Shown here: positions 1 to 5,321 of the stretch, one piece after another
Layout: every line of letters begins with the position of its first letter
How positions within the stretch are numbered: the first letter of the stretch is position 1
Position numbers and translations under genes: made by a program
NCBI GenBank assembly: GCA_964585635.1
Contig: CAZPEV010000116.1
Span: 1-10,935, forward strand
DNA from: CAZPEV01 sp964585635
Lineage (GTDB): Bacteria > Zixibacteria > MSB-5A5 > GN15 > JAAZOE01
Length of the DNA: 10,935 nt
Reading direction: 5' to 3'
Notes under the pieces: generated by a model
The model's input: only the letters and a program-made list of their open reading frames with translations
Told to the model about the DNA's origin: nothing
Database searches by the model: none

Positions 1-1470
1 ATCGCGCAGGGGCAGGAGATGGTGGATGTTCTGGAAATCGACGCCGCCTCCAACACCGGCGTCGATGACGTCCGTACGCTGCAGGAAAACATCCGCTACC
101 TGCCGACTTCGGGTAAGAAACGGGTGTATATCATCGACGAGGTCCATCGCCTCTCCGGCTCGGCCTTTGACGCCCTCCTCAAGACGCTGGAAGAACCGCC
201 CGAGCACGCCGTGTTTATCTTTGCCACCACCGAACCGTTCAAAGTCCCGCAGACGATTCTGTCGCGGACGCAACGGTACGACTTCCGCCGGGTCAAGACC
301 GCCGATCTGGCGGCGCACCTGCAGAAGCTGGCCGGACTTGAGGGAATCGAGGTCGAGGCGGAGGCCCTCTTTCTCATCGCCCGCAAAGGCGAGGGTTCGG
401 TGCGGGACGCTTTGTCGCTGTTTGATCAGATGATCGCCTTGGCCGAGGGAAAAATCACGCGCGCGATGACCGCCGCCGCGCTTGGCGTCGTCGACCGCCA
501 GATTTTCTCCCGCCTGCTGGAAATTATCGCCGCCGGCAAGACCGAGCCGATCTTCGATCTGGTGCAGACGCTCTTTGACTCCGGCGCCGACATTACCGAA
601 TTTGTCAACGACCTGATCGATTACCTTCGCAACCTGCTGGTGCAAAAATCGGCCGCCGACCCGGATCAATTTCTCGACGTGTCCGCCTCCGAGAAGGAAA
701 CGCTGGTCGCCCAATCGGCCTTTTTCACCGAGGCCGATATCCTGCGCATGATGCAGATTCTTTCCGAGCTTCTGTCGGAGTTGAAAAAGGGGTACGACGA
801 ACGGATCTTTTTGGAAATCTGCCTGGTGCGGCTGGCCCGGATGGAATCGAGCATCACCTTGCAGGAGGTCATCGAGCGGCTCAACCGCCTGGCCGGCGCC
901 GCGACCTCCGGCGCGCCGGCGCCGACGTCGCTGTTCGACAATATCAAGCCGGTGGCGCCACCCAAATCCTTCTCCCGTTCGACCGCCGCGCCCGCTCCCT
1001 CGGGCACATCGCCAGCACCCGTCGACGACCTCAACGGCATGATGGATCAGGGAAAGCCGCTCAACCTTCCCCGGGTGCAGATGAACTGGAACAAGTTTCT
1101 GGATCATCTCAAACGGCGCAAGCAGATGATCGCGAGCCTCCTGGCGATGGGCCAGGTCAGCGCCGTGGCCGACAACACCATTACGATATCATTCTCCAGC
1201 AACGGCGGCACCAACAAGCAGGTGCTGGAGAAAGCGGAGAACAAGGGGATTATCGAGGAGACGATGCGCGAGTTCTTCAAGCTCCCGGTGCGGATTGTGT
1301 ACCGCCTGGATGCCGCTCCGGCCAGGATGGAGCCGGCCGCCTCCAAGAAACCGCCCCCCGAGCCGATCGACGCCGCCGATCTGCTGGAACACGATCCCGA
1401 CCTCAAGCGGATGGTCGAGGGAGTCAACGGCGAGATTATCAGCCGCCGAAAAATTGATGATGACCAATAA
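1..1470 (+). CDS. dnaX: DNA polymerase III subunit gamma/tau (5' partial)
   Basis: This is the clamp-loader ATPase subunit of the replicative polymerase; its tau form links the loader to the polymerase and helicase. The reading frame is open from base 1, so the true start and the Walker A/zinc-binding part lie off the window and 489 residues are visible. Seen in order: the EIDAAS motif near residue 13, Walker B with YIIDEVH around residues 43-49, the LLKTLEEPP helix, sensor 1 FIFATTEP, and the arginine-finger SRTQ (SRCQ is commoner in the family). A helical collar domain follows, then an Ala/Pro-rich linker around residues 300-345 and a C-terminal tau-like domain beginning near LPRVQMNWNKFL. 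The stop is followed 11 bases later by ybaB, whose Shine-Dalgarno starts at the dnaX stop. The dnaX-ybaB-recR order is a common bacterial arrangement and supports the identification. Confidence 0.97.
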   Translation: MAQGQEMVDVLEIDAASNTGVDDVRTLQENIRYLPTSGKKRVYIIDEVHRLSGSAFDALLKTLEEPPEHAVFIFATTEPFKVPQTILSRTQRYDFRRVKTADLAAHLQKLAGLEGIEVEAEALFLIARKGEGSVRDALSLFDQMIALAEGKITRAMTAAALGVVDRQIFSRLLEIIAAGKTEPIFDLVQTLFDSGADITEFVNDLIDYLRNLLVQKSAADPDQFLDVSASEKETLVAQSAFFTEADILRMMQILSELLSELKKGYDERIFLEICLVRLARMESSITLQEVIERLNRLAGAATSGAPAPTSLFDNIKPVAPPKSFSRSTAAPAPSGTSPAPVDDLNGMMDQGKPLNLPRVQMNWNKFLDHLKRRKQMIASLLAMGQVSAVADNTITISFSSNGGTNKQVLEKAENKGIIEETMREFFKLPVRIVYRLDAAPARMEPAASKKPPPEPIDAADLLEHDPDLKRMVEGVNGEIISRRKIDDDQ

Positions 1471-1481
1471 AGGAGAATGAC

Positions 1482-1805
1482 ATGGCCAAGGGGATGGGCG
1501 ACATGCTGAAACAGGTCGCCAAGATGCAGCAAAGGATGGAACAGCTTCAAACCGAACTGGCCGCCCGTCAGGTTGAGGGAACCGCCGGCGGCGGCATGGT
1601 TAAGGTCGTCGCCAACGGCAAACAGGAGATCATCTCGATCAAAATCGAGAAAGAGGTGGTCAATCCCGACGACGTCGAAATGCTGGAAGACCTGGTGCTG
1701 AGCGCTGTCAACCAGGCCCGCGAGAAGGCCGCCGAGCTGCAGGCGGAGGCGATGGGCGACCTGACCGGCGGGCTGAACATCCCCGGCCTTAACCTGCCGC
1801 TTTGA
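1482..1805 (+). CDS. ybaB: YbaB/EbfC family nucleoid-associated protein
   Basis: This is a 107-residue DNA-binding protein of the YbaB/EbfC family, which forms dimers that bind DNA and is thought to help organise the nucleoid. The N-terminal helix with MLKQVAKMQQRMEQLQTEL is the typical family start. It is followed by a Gly-rich turn (GTAGGGMVKVVANG), a beta segment (IISIKIEKEVVNPDD) and a C-terminal helix (LVLSAVNQAREKAAELQAEAM) ending in a GGLNIPGL tail, all standard for the family. The ATG is preceded by AGGAG with good spacing. The gene sits between dnaX and recR, and its TGA stop lies two bases before the recR ATG, so the three are probably co-transcribed and ybaB-recR translation may be coupled. 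The length is normal. Confidence 0.96.
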   Translation: MAKGMGDMLKQVAKMQQRMEQLQTELAARQVEGTAGGGMVKVVANGKQEIISIKIEKEVVNPDDVEMLEDLVLSAVNQAREKAAELQAEAMGDLTGGLNIPGLNLPL

Positions 1806-1807
1806 GT

Positions 1808-2521
1808 ATGTATCAATCATCCGAATCGCTGGGGCGGCTGGTGACGCTGCTTTCCCGCCTGCCGGGGGTGGGACGGAAAACCGCCGGACGGTTGGCGTTC
1901 CACATTCTTAAGATGCCGATCGAGGAGGCCCGCGATCTGGCCGAGACCATCGTCGCGGTCAAAGAAAAAGTCGGCGCCTGCACGGTCTGCTGCAATATCT
2001 CCGAGACCGATCCCTGCCCGGTCTGCACCGACCCCAAGCGGGACAGGTCGATCATTTGCNNNNNNNNNNGCGGTAAGGCGGGTGGCGTCAAGGTGGCCGA
2101 TGGCCCAGATGACGCCTACCTCAAGGCAAGCCAGATCCTCGGCATGGACATCAAGGGCCACCCGGTGCACAAGGTCCTGGTCGAGGAGGCCAGCGACATC
2201 GTGGCGCTGGAGAAGGCGGAGGATTTTAATCCGCTGTATCATGTTCTCGGCGGACGGCTTTCCCCGCTCGACGGCATCGGCCCGGACGACCTGAACATCA
2301 AGGCGCTCTTGTCGCGGCTGGAGGGTTCGGTGAAGGAAGTGATCATCGCCACCAATCCCGATGTCGAGGGTGAAGCCACCGCGATGTATTTGAACAGGTT
2401 GATTCTGCCGTTTGGGGTGAAGGTAACGCGCATCGCCCGCGGCCTGCCGGTAGGTGGTGATTTAGAGTACGCCGACGGCGTCACGATCACGCGGGCGTTG
2501 CAGGGAAGGCAGGAACTATGA
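1808..2521 (+). CDS. recR: Recombination protein RecR (interrupted by N gap and foreign insert)
   Basis: RecR works with RecO/RecF to load RecA on gapped DNA. The N-terminal part (1808-2059, 84 codons) shows the helix-hairpin-helix LSRLPGVGRKTAGRLAFHIL and a four-cysteine zinc site (CTVC ... CPVC), ending at DRSIIC. The C-terminal part from about 2180 shows the Toprim segment VEEASDIVALE, then YHVLGGRLSPLDGIGPDDL, ATNPDVEGEATAMYL and the closing GLPVGGDLEYADGVT. In normal RecR the Cys is followed directly by a Val-rich strand and EE, with no extra residues. Here ten Ns (2060-2069) and about 110 bases of other coding sequence intervene. 84 codons, one lost Val and the 113 remaining codons give about 198 aa, the usual RecR length, so the extra piece is not RecR. 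ATG 1808 is chosen; an in-frame TTG at 1802 overlaps the ybaB stop. No clear Shine-Dalgarno is seen, which fits translational coupling to ybaB. Confidence 0.93.
   Translation: MYQSSESLGRLVTLLSRLPGVGRKTAGRLAFHILKMPIEEARDLAETIVAVKEKVGACTVCCNISETDPCPVCTDPKRDRSIICXXXXGKAGGVKVADGPDDAYLKASQILGMDIKGHPVHKVLVEEASDIVALEKAEDFNPLYHVLGGRLSPLDGIGPDDLNIKALLSRLEGSVKEVIIATNPDVEGEATAMYLNRLILPFGVKVTRIARGLPVGGDLEYADGVTITRALQGRQEL
2060..2179 (+). other. Assembly gap plus misplaced sucC (succinyl-CoA ligase beta) fragment
   Basis: Ten Ns at 2060-2069 are followed by sequence that by chance stays in frame with recR. Its translation, GKAGGVKVADGPDDAYLKAS continuing to ILGMDIKGHPVHKVLVEEA, matches the N-terminal ATP-grasp region of the ADP-forming succinyl-CoA ligase beta subunit as I know that family (GRGKAGGVK, then KIL or QILGM, then VLVEEA). 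RecR has no such segment. The passage from sucC-like to RecR sequence occurs in the VEEASDI codons (about 2180-2200), a motif both proteins contain, so an assembler could have joined two loci on a short shared word. I infer a chimeric contig or scaffold join rather than a biological insertion. Confidence 0.85.
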
Positions 2522-2589
2522 AACGATTGTGTCATTTATGATTCAAAGTGTAGTTGCAGTATTTCATTGTTTATGGCAGAAGATATTAA

Positions 2590-2621
2590 TTGACACTCGA
2601 GTCTAAAAACAGCCATTTTAT
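2590..2621 (+). promoter_or_regulatory. Weak candidate promoter upstream of the wHTH/nuclease-like gene
   Basis: A perfect TTGACA lies at 2590-2595 in an AT-rich intergenic stretch, with T-rich hexamers of -10 type (CATTTT or TTTTAT) 18-20 bases downstream. The following ORF starts at 2665. The -10 is poor and the promoter consensus of this lineage is unknown to me, so this is only a candidate. It would let the gene be expressed independently of dnaX-ybaB-recR. Confidence 0.25.
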
Positions 2622-2664
2622 TCGAAATCCAAAATAGAGCATTCCTTATGCGGTGAGGGATCAA

Positions 2665-3406
2665 ATGAAGATCAAAGATCAGATCATTGCGATGGCATTG
2701 CGCCTTTTTGGAGGAATCGCGACAGGGTATTAGATATACTGATCTAGTTAAGAGGATTCATGATGCGGCGCCTGACATCAAGGTCAACACCATACATGGG
2801 ACGATTTGGAACCTTGAAGTGCAAAAGGGTGATAAAGTCTATAAACCTGCTCGCGGCTTGTTCATGCACACGATGTATAGAGATGAAGGACCGGTCGAGG
2901 AGAAGATTCCCGAACCTTCAAAGAAGGCGAAAGCAAATGAATCAGCCTTTTATCAGCCTTTCGCGGATTGGATTGTCAATGAACTTGAGGAATGTACGAA
3001 GGCCATCACCGTTGGTGGGAATATTTTTAAGGATAAATGGGGAACACCGGATGTGATCGGTGTACGTGAATCCAAAAGGGGTGATATCGTCAAGTTCTCC
3101 ACGGAGATAGTTTCGGTTGAAATTAAAATCGACACGACCAGTCTGATAACGGCCTTCGGACAGGCATGTGCATATCGCCTATTCAGTCACAAGTCATATA
3201 TCGTTGTACCGGAGAATTCACCTGAGGATGATTTGGCGCGTCTGGATACCCTCTGCAGGATATTTGGTGTCGGGCTAATCCTTCTGAATGCCACGAATCC
3301 CAAAAACCCCAATTTTCAGATTCGAGTACGTGCCACCAGACACGAGCCGGATATGTTCTATGTCAATCGCTACATGAAAATAGTGGAAGACGAGCTGTTT
3401 TCATAA
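2665..3406 (+). CDS. Predicted winged-helix (HARE-HTH-like) + PD-(D/E)XK nuclease-like protein, frameshifted near the start
   Basis: I do not know a named gene for this. From the N terminus, a helical region (TDLVKRIHDAAPDIKVNTIHG) resembles HARE-HTH-type winged helices. After a charged linker, a PD-(D/E)XK-like core is visible: a Glu-containing helix (FADWIVNELEE), Asp in GTPDVIGV (D at 3050-3052), the pair VEIK (E at 3119, K at 3125), then GQACAYRLFSHKSYIVVP with a Gln helix and strand. This points to a DNA-binding nuclease, possibly in defence or repair; the function is inferred. The best start is ATG 2665, with GGTGAGGGA upstream at good spacing, giving MKIKDQIIAMALR. That frame stops at about 2733, while the rest of the protein is open in the next frame from 2687. 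Removing one T from the five-T run at 2705-2709 joins them as MALRLLEESRQGIRY, about 246 aa. The indel may be a sequencing error or real inactivation. The gene is AT-richer than both flanks, suggesting acquisition by transfer. Confidence 0.7.
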
Positions 3407-3456
3407 TTCCTAGATCGCTCGTACACAGTGGACGGGACCCCGGCGCGCTGGGTGCC

Positions 3457-3473
3457 CCGCCCCTCTGGGGCGG
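3457..3473. repeat. Short GC-rich palindrome
   Basis: CCGCCCC, a three-base TCT loop and GGGGCGG form a perfect 7-bp stem. It is the left-most of several palindromes in the gene-free stretch 3410-3860. No T-run follows on either strand in the right place for an intrinsic terminator, so I treat it as part of a dispersed intergenic repeat. It begins about 50 bases after the stop of the nuclease-like gene. Confidence 0.5.
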
Positions 3474-3489
3474 TTGAAAAACCTCAAAC

Positions 3490-3562
3490 TCGTCATCGCG
3501 AGACCCGCTGTGGCGGGTCGTGGCGATCTCGGCCATACTATGAAAACTAAGATTGCCACGTC
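3490..3562. repeat. Palindromic intergenic repeat of the GTCATxGCGAG type
   Basis: The left part is a nested hairpin: ATCGC (3495-3499) and GACCCGC (3502-3508) pair with GCGGGTC (3513-3519) and GCGAT (3523-3527) around a TGTG loop. The flanking CGTGGCGATCT (3519-3529) is nearly the reverse complement (10 of 11) of AGATTGCCACG at 3550-3560, so the two halves face each other. From memory, dispersed sequences beginning CGTCATTGCGAG and containing GTGGCAATCTC occur in multiple copies in many bacterial genomes. I infer a MITE- or BIME-like non-coding element here. Copy number cannot be seen in this window. Confidence 0.5.
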
Positions 3563-3692
3563 GCCCTCCGCGGCGGGGCGCCCGACTATTCCAGGAATTG
3601 CGTGGTCAGGAATGAATTTCTGATCGCGTACAAAATGAAGGAAAGGAAATCGCCCGATGCCTGCCATATTTTCAAACGTAACCTCTGGGTGG

Positions 3693-3718
3693 CACCCCCA
3701 AGCTGCGGCTTGGGGGTG
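3693..3718. repeat. Perfect 11-bp inverted repeat (hairpin)
   Basis: CACCCCCAAGC (3693-3703) and GCTTGGGGGTG (3708-3718) are exact reverse complements around a TGCG loop. Outside it, GGTGG (3688-3692) can pair with CCGCC (3721-3725) with one G-T wobble and a two-base bulge. No T-tract follows on either strand, so it is not a typical terminator. It lies just inside the probable insertion-sequence end and looks like another dispersed palindrome. Confidence 0.55.
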
Positions 3719-3739
3719 ATCCGCCGGCACAAACCCACA

Positions 3740-3776
3740 ACATGGGTAACAGTTTAGACTCACGACATAGGTTACA
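3740..3776 (-). mobile_element. Probable solo insertion-sequence end (IS481-like terminal repeats)
   Basis: Read on the minus strand from 3776 inward, the sequence begins TGTAACCTATGT and, after 13 bases, continues TGTTACCCATGT. This is a direct repeat matching at 10 of 12 positions with period 25. Ends beginning TGTxACCxATGT with tandem subterminal copies are what I recall for IS481-type elements. No transposase reading frame is present nearby and the opposite end is not recognisable, so this would be a relic. The family assignment is from memory and needs comparison with complete elements; the tandem repeat itself is directly visible. Confidence 0.4.
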
Positions 3777-3859
3777 GGTATACTGTGTCACCAACAAGCC
3801 GGTCGTCCGCCCAATGCCCGCCGCAGCGGACAACGGCTGCGCTCGTGTGCGACAGCGCA

Positions 3860-4012
3860 TCAGTCCTGCATGCCAAAGAACCCGAAGAAGCCGTAGAAAC
3901 CGAACAATCCATATAGGCCGTACAGCGCATCAATTCCGGTGATCGACCCGAGTATGCCGGAAAATCCCAAAATCCCCAAAAATCCCAGGAACCCGTAATT
4001 CTTCTTCTTCAT
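3860..4012 (-). CDS. Small Gly/Phe/Tyr-rich hydrophobic protein (50 aa), unrecognised
   Basis: The ORF starts at ATG (4012-4010), with a full AGGAGGT Shine-Dalgarno at 4028-4022 and nine bases of spacing, the strongest in the middle of the window. The product begins MKKKNYGFLGFLGILGF, has a short polar turn (SITGIDALY), then a repetitive tail GLYGLFGFYGFFGFFG and ends MQD. Glycine recurs nearly every third residue with aromatic or aliphatic residues between, so the three lysines would sit before one or two membrane-inserting segments. Similar FLGFLG starts occur in small uncharacterised bacterial membrane proteins, but I cannot name a family with confidence. It might be a membrane peptide, toxin-like or structural; none of these is shown. 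An in-frame ATG at 4021 is too close to the Shine-Dalgarno to be preferred. The gene lies on the same strand as the aldo/keto reductase remnant, 127 bases downstream of it. Confidence 0.65.
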   Translation of the reverse strand: MKKKNYGFLGFLGILGFSGILGSITGIDALYGLYGLFGFYGFFGFFGMQD

Positions 4013-4021
4013 GATCTGCAT

Positions 4022-4028
4022 ACCTCCT
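4022..4028 (-). promoter_or_regulatory. Ribosome binding site of the 50-aa protein
   Basis: The minus strand reads AGGAGGT, a complete anti-Shine-Dalgarno match, nine bases before the ATG at 4012. It decides between the two in-frame ATGs and is the main evidence that the short ORF is translated. Confidence 0.65.
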
Positions 4029-4139
4029 GCTTTGGCGGCATCTCCGCGCCTTATCAGACACCGATATGCCTTACGATCCTGCCCTGAAAAAGTTGCCTCC
4101 GGCGTCGCACCCCTGCTGTTTACCGGCGGTGATCATCAA

Positions 4140-4394
4140 TCAGACCAAAGGTGCTGCCGACACTCCCGGCTGGCGGCGAAGCCGGCCGAGCGCCACCTGG
4201 GCCGATGTCACCCCATGCCGGGCAGCGACCTTCTGCACCTCGGCGGCAATCGCCGGATTGCGGTCGGATGCCCGTCCCGGCATCGTGGCCGCCCGCTTGG
4301 AAGTGCCCCCGCCCCAATCCCCACCGAAGGTCATCGTTCCCAGGCGGATTTCTGAAACGCCTAGCCCGCTGCGGGCTAAGAGCTTGTATTGCAT
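4140..4394 (-). pseudogene. Aldo/keto reductase remnant with large internal deletion
   Basis: The frame starts at ATG 4394-4392, with AGGAG (4405-4401) in front, giving MQYKLLARSGLGVSEIRLGT then MTFGGDWGG, the usual N terminus of an NADPH-dependent aldo/keto reductase (first strand and LGTMTFG motif). After about 30 residues it jumps to ATMPGRASDRNPAIAAEVQK and VAARHGVTSAQVALGRLRRQ, which resembles the C-terminal region of the same family (normally several hundred bases further on). It ends at a TGA directly after PGVSAAPLV, so the final part is also missing. The catalytic Asp-Tyr-Lys-His tetrad is absent. The whole ORF is 84 aa against about 320-350 for the family. An in-frame upstream extension to 4556 exists but does not look like AKR sequence. 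It is almost certainly non-functional as an oxidoreductase. Confidence 0.75.
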
Positions 4395-4433
4395 TGCCTT
4401 CTCCTGATTCTTCCGACGTCCGGCAAGGAGATT

Positions 4434-4444
4434 CCCCCCCCCCC
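4434..4444. repeat. 11-base C homopolymer
   Basis: Eleven consecutive C lie about 40 bases upstream of the start of the aldo/keto reductase remnant (G-tract on its coding strand). Such tracts slip readily in replication and in sequencing, so the length may be inexact. Confidence 0.85.
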
Positions 4445-4571
4445 GACAACGGCGGCGAAAGTTTTTGATCTCGGCAATTGAATCAATCCGGGGAGAAACC
4501 GGACCCTGTTTGGCATCCGCTCGATGACCGTCAAACGCCATGCAAATACGGGACATAGATGGTTTTCGCCC

Positions 4572-4599
4572 TTGCTTTTTCCGGAAAAGGATGTATCTT
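4572..4599 (+). promoter_or_regulatory. Candidate promoter of the cmk-plsC-rpsA operon
   Basis: TTGCTT (4572-4577) and TATCTT (4594-4599) are separated by 16 bases, which would place transcription start near 4606, about 35 bases before the preferred cmk start. The matches to the sigma-70 consensus are partial. It is the best pair I see between the divergent reductase remnant and cmk. Confidence 0.35.
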
Positions 4600-4640
4600 G
4601 TCCGGCTGCTATGGCGGCAAAAGATAAGTCAGCACCCATC

Positions 4641-5321
4641 ATGGGGATGATTATTGCCATTGATGGCCCGGCCGGATCGGGAAAATCGACCACTGCCAGA
4701 CTACTGGCCCAGCGGCTCGGTTTCACCTATCTCGACACCGGCGCGATGTATCGGGCGGTGGCCCTGGCGGCCCTGCGACAGGGAGTCTCATTCGATGATG
4801 CCGCCGGATTGGAACGTCTCGCCGCCGCGGCAAAGATCGAATTCGTCAACGATCCCGAGCGGGGTCAGTTGCTCTTTCTCGACGGCGAGGATGTCACCGA
4901 GGCGATCCGGACGCCGGAGGCGACTCGGGGTTCATCGGCGGTGGCGGTTTATGCCGGCGTCCGTCGGGAGATGGTCAAGCGACAGATGGTCATGGGGCGG
5001 AAGGGAAATATCGTGGCCGAGGGTCGCGATACCACCTCGGTGGTGTTCCCTGGCGCCGATTTGAAAATTTATCTCGTGGCCGACTTGAAGACCCGTGCCA
5101 CGCGCCGCTGCCTGGAGGCGGCGGCACGGGGTGAGACGACCACGGTGGAGGAGCAGCAGCGGCTCGTGGCGGCCCGCGACCGGAATGATTCCGGGCGAGC
5201 CCATTCGCCGCTGACCAGAGTCGATGACGCCGTCGAGGTGGATACCTCCGGCTTAACCATCGACCAGCAGGTTGACAAGATAGTCGCCTTGGCCCGTAAG
5301 GCCATTGTGAAGAAAGGATGA
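4641..5321 (+). CDS. cmk: Cytidylate kinase
   Basis: Cmk transfers phosphate from ATP to CMP/dCMP, supplying CDP for nucleic acid and phospholipid synthesis. With ATG 4641 the protein is 226 aa, normal for the family. It opens with IIAIDGPAGSGKSTTARLLA (P-loop, residues 4-23), then LDTGAMYRAVALAAL at 31-45. Further on are GRDTTSVVFPGADLKIYL (from about residue 128; the family usually has GRDIGTVVFPDA, so the I-G pair is replaced), the RATRR lid region and the DRNDSGRAHSPL segment. In-frame starts at 4524 and 4611 would add residues with no family counterpart; ATG 4647 is an equally possible start. None has a clear Shine-Dalgarno. The stop overlaps the plsC start (ATGA), so translation is probably coupled. 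The cmk-plsC-rpsA order is common in bacteria. Confidence 0.95.
   Translation: MGMIIAIDGPAGSGKSTTARLLAQRLGFTYLDTGAMYRAVALAALRQGVSFDDAAGLERLAAAAKIEFVNDPERGQLLFLDGEDVTEAIRTPEATRGSSAVAVYAGVRREMVKRQMVMGRKGNIVAEGRDTTSVVFPGADLKIYLVADLKTRATRRCLEAAARGETTTVEEQQRLVAARDRNDSGRAHSPLTRVDDAVEVDTSGLTIDQQVDKIVALARKAIVKKG

Noticed and set aside
783..789. G AAA AAG run in dnaX as a programmed frameshift site making a gamma form
   Set aside because: The heptamer has only five A and lacks the leading A of the efficient A AAA AAG site. It lies inside the helical domain, before the linker where gamma would be expected to end, and no clear downstream hairpin was seen.
3410..3763. 117-aa minus-strand reading frame
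   Set aside because: It runs straight through the palindromic repeats and the insertion-sequence end, has no recognisable domain, and its residues follow the repeat sequence. It is an open frame in GC-rich repeat DNA.
3742..3942. 66-aa plus-strand reading frame
   Set aside because: It starts within the tandem insertion-end repeats, is Arg-rich, has no Shine-Dalgarno, and its 3' half is antisense to the better-supported 50-aa gene.
4011..4449. Several plus- and minus-strand frames overlapping the reductase remnant
   Set aside because: They are shadows of the minus-strand aldo/keto reductase remnant and show no family motifs.
4524..4640. N-terminal extension of cytidylate kinase from ATG 4524
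   Set aside because: The extra 39 residues have no counterpart in the family, lie over the candidate promoter, and the P-loop normally follows within about ten residues of the start.
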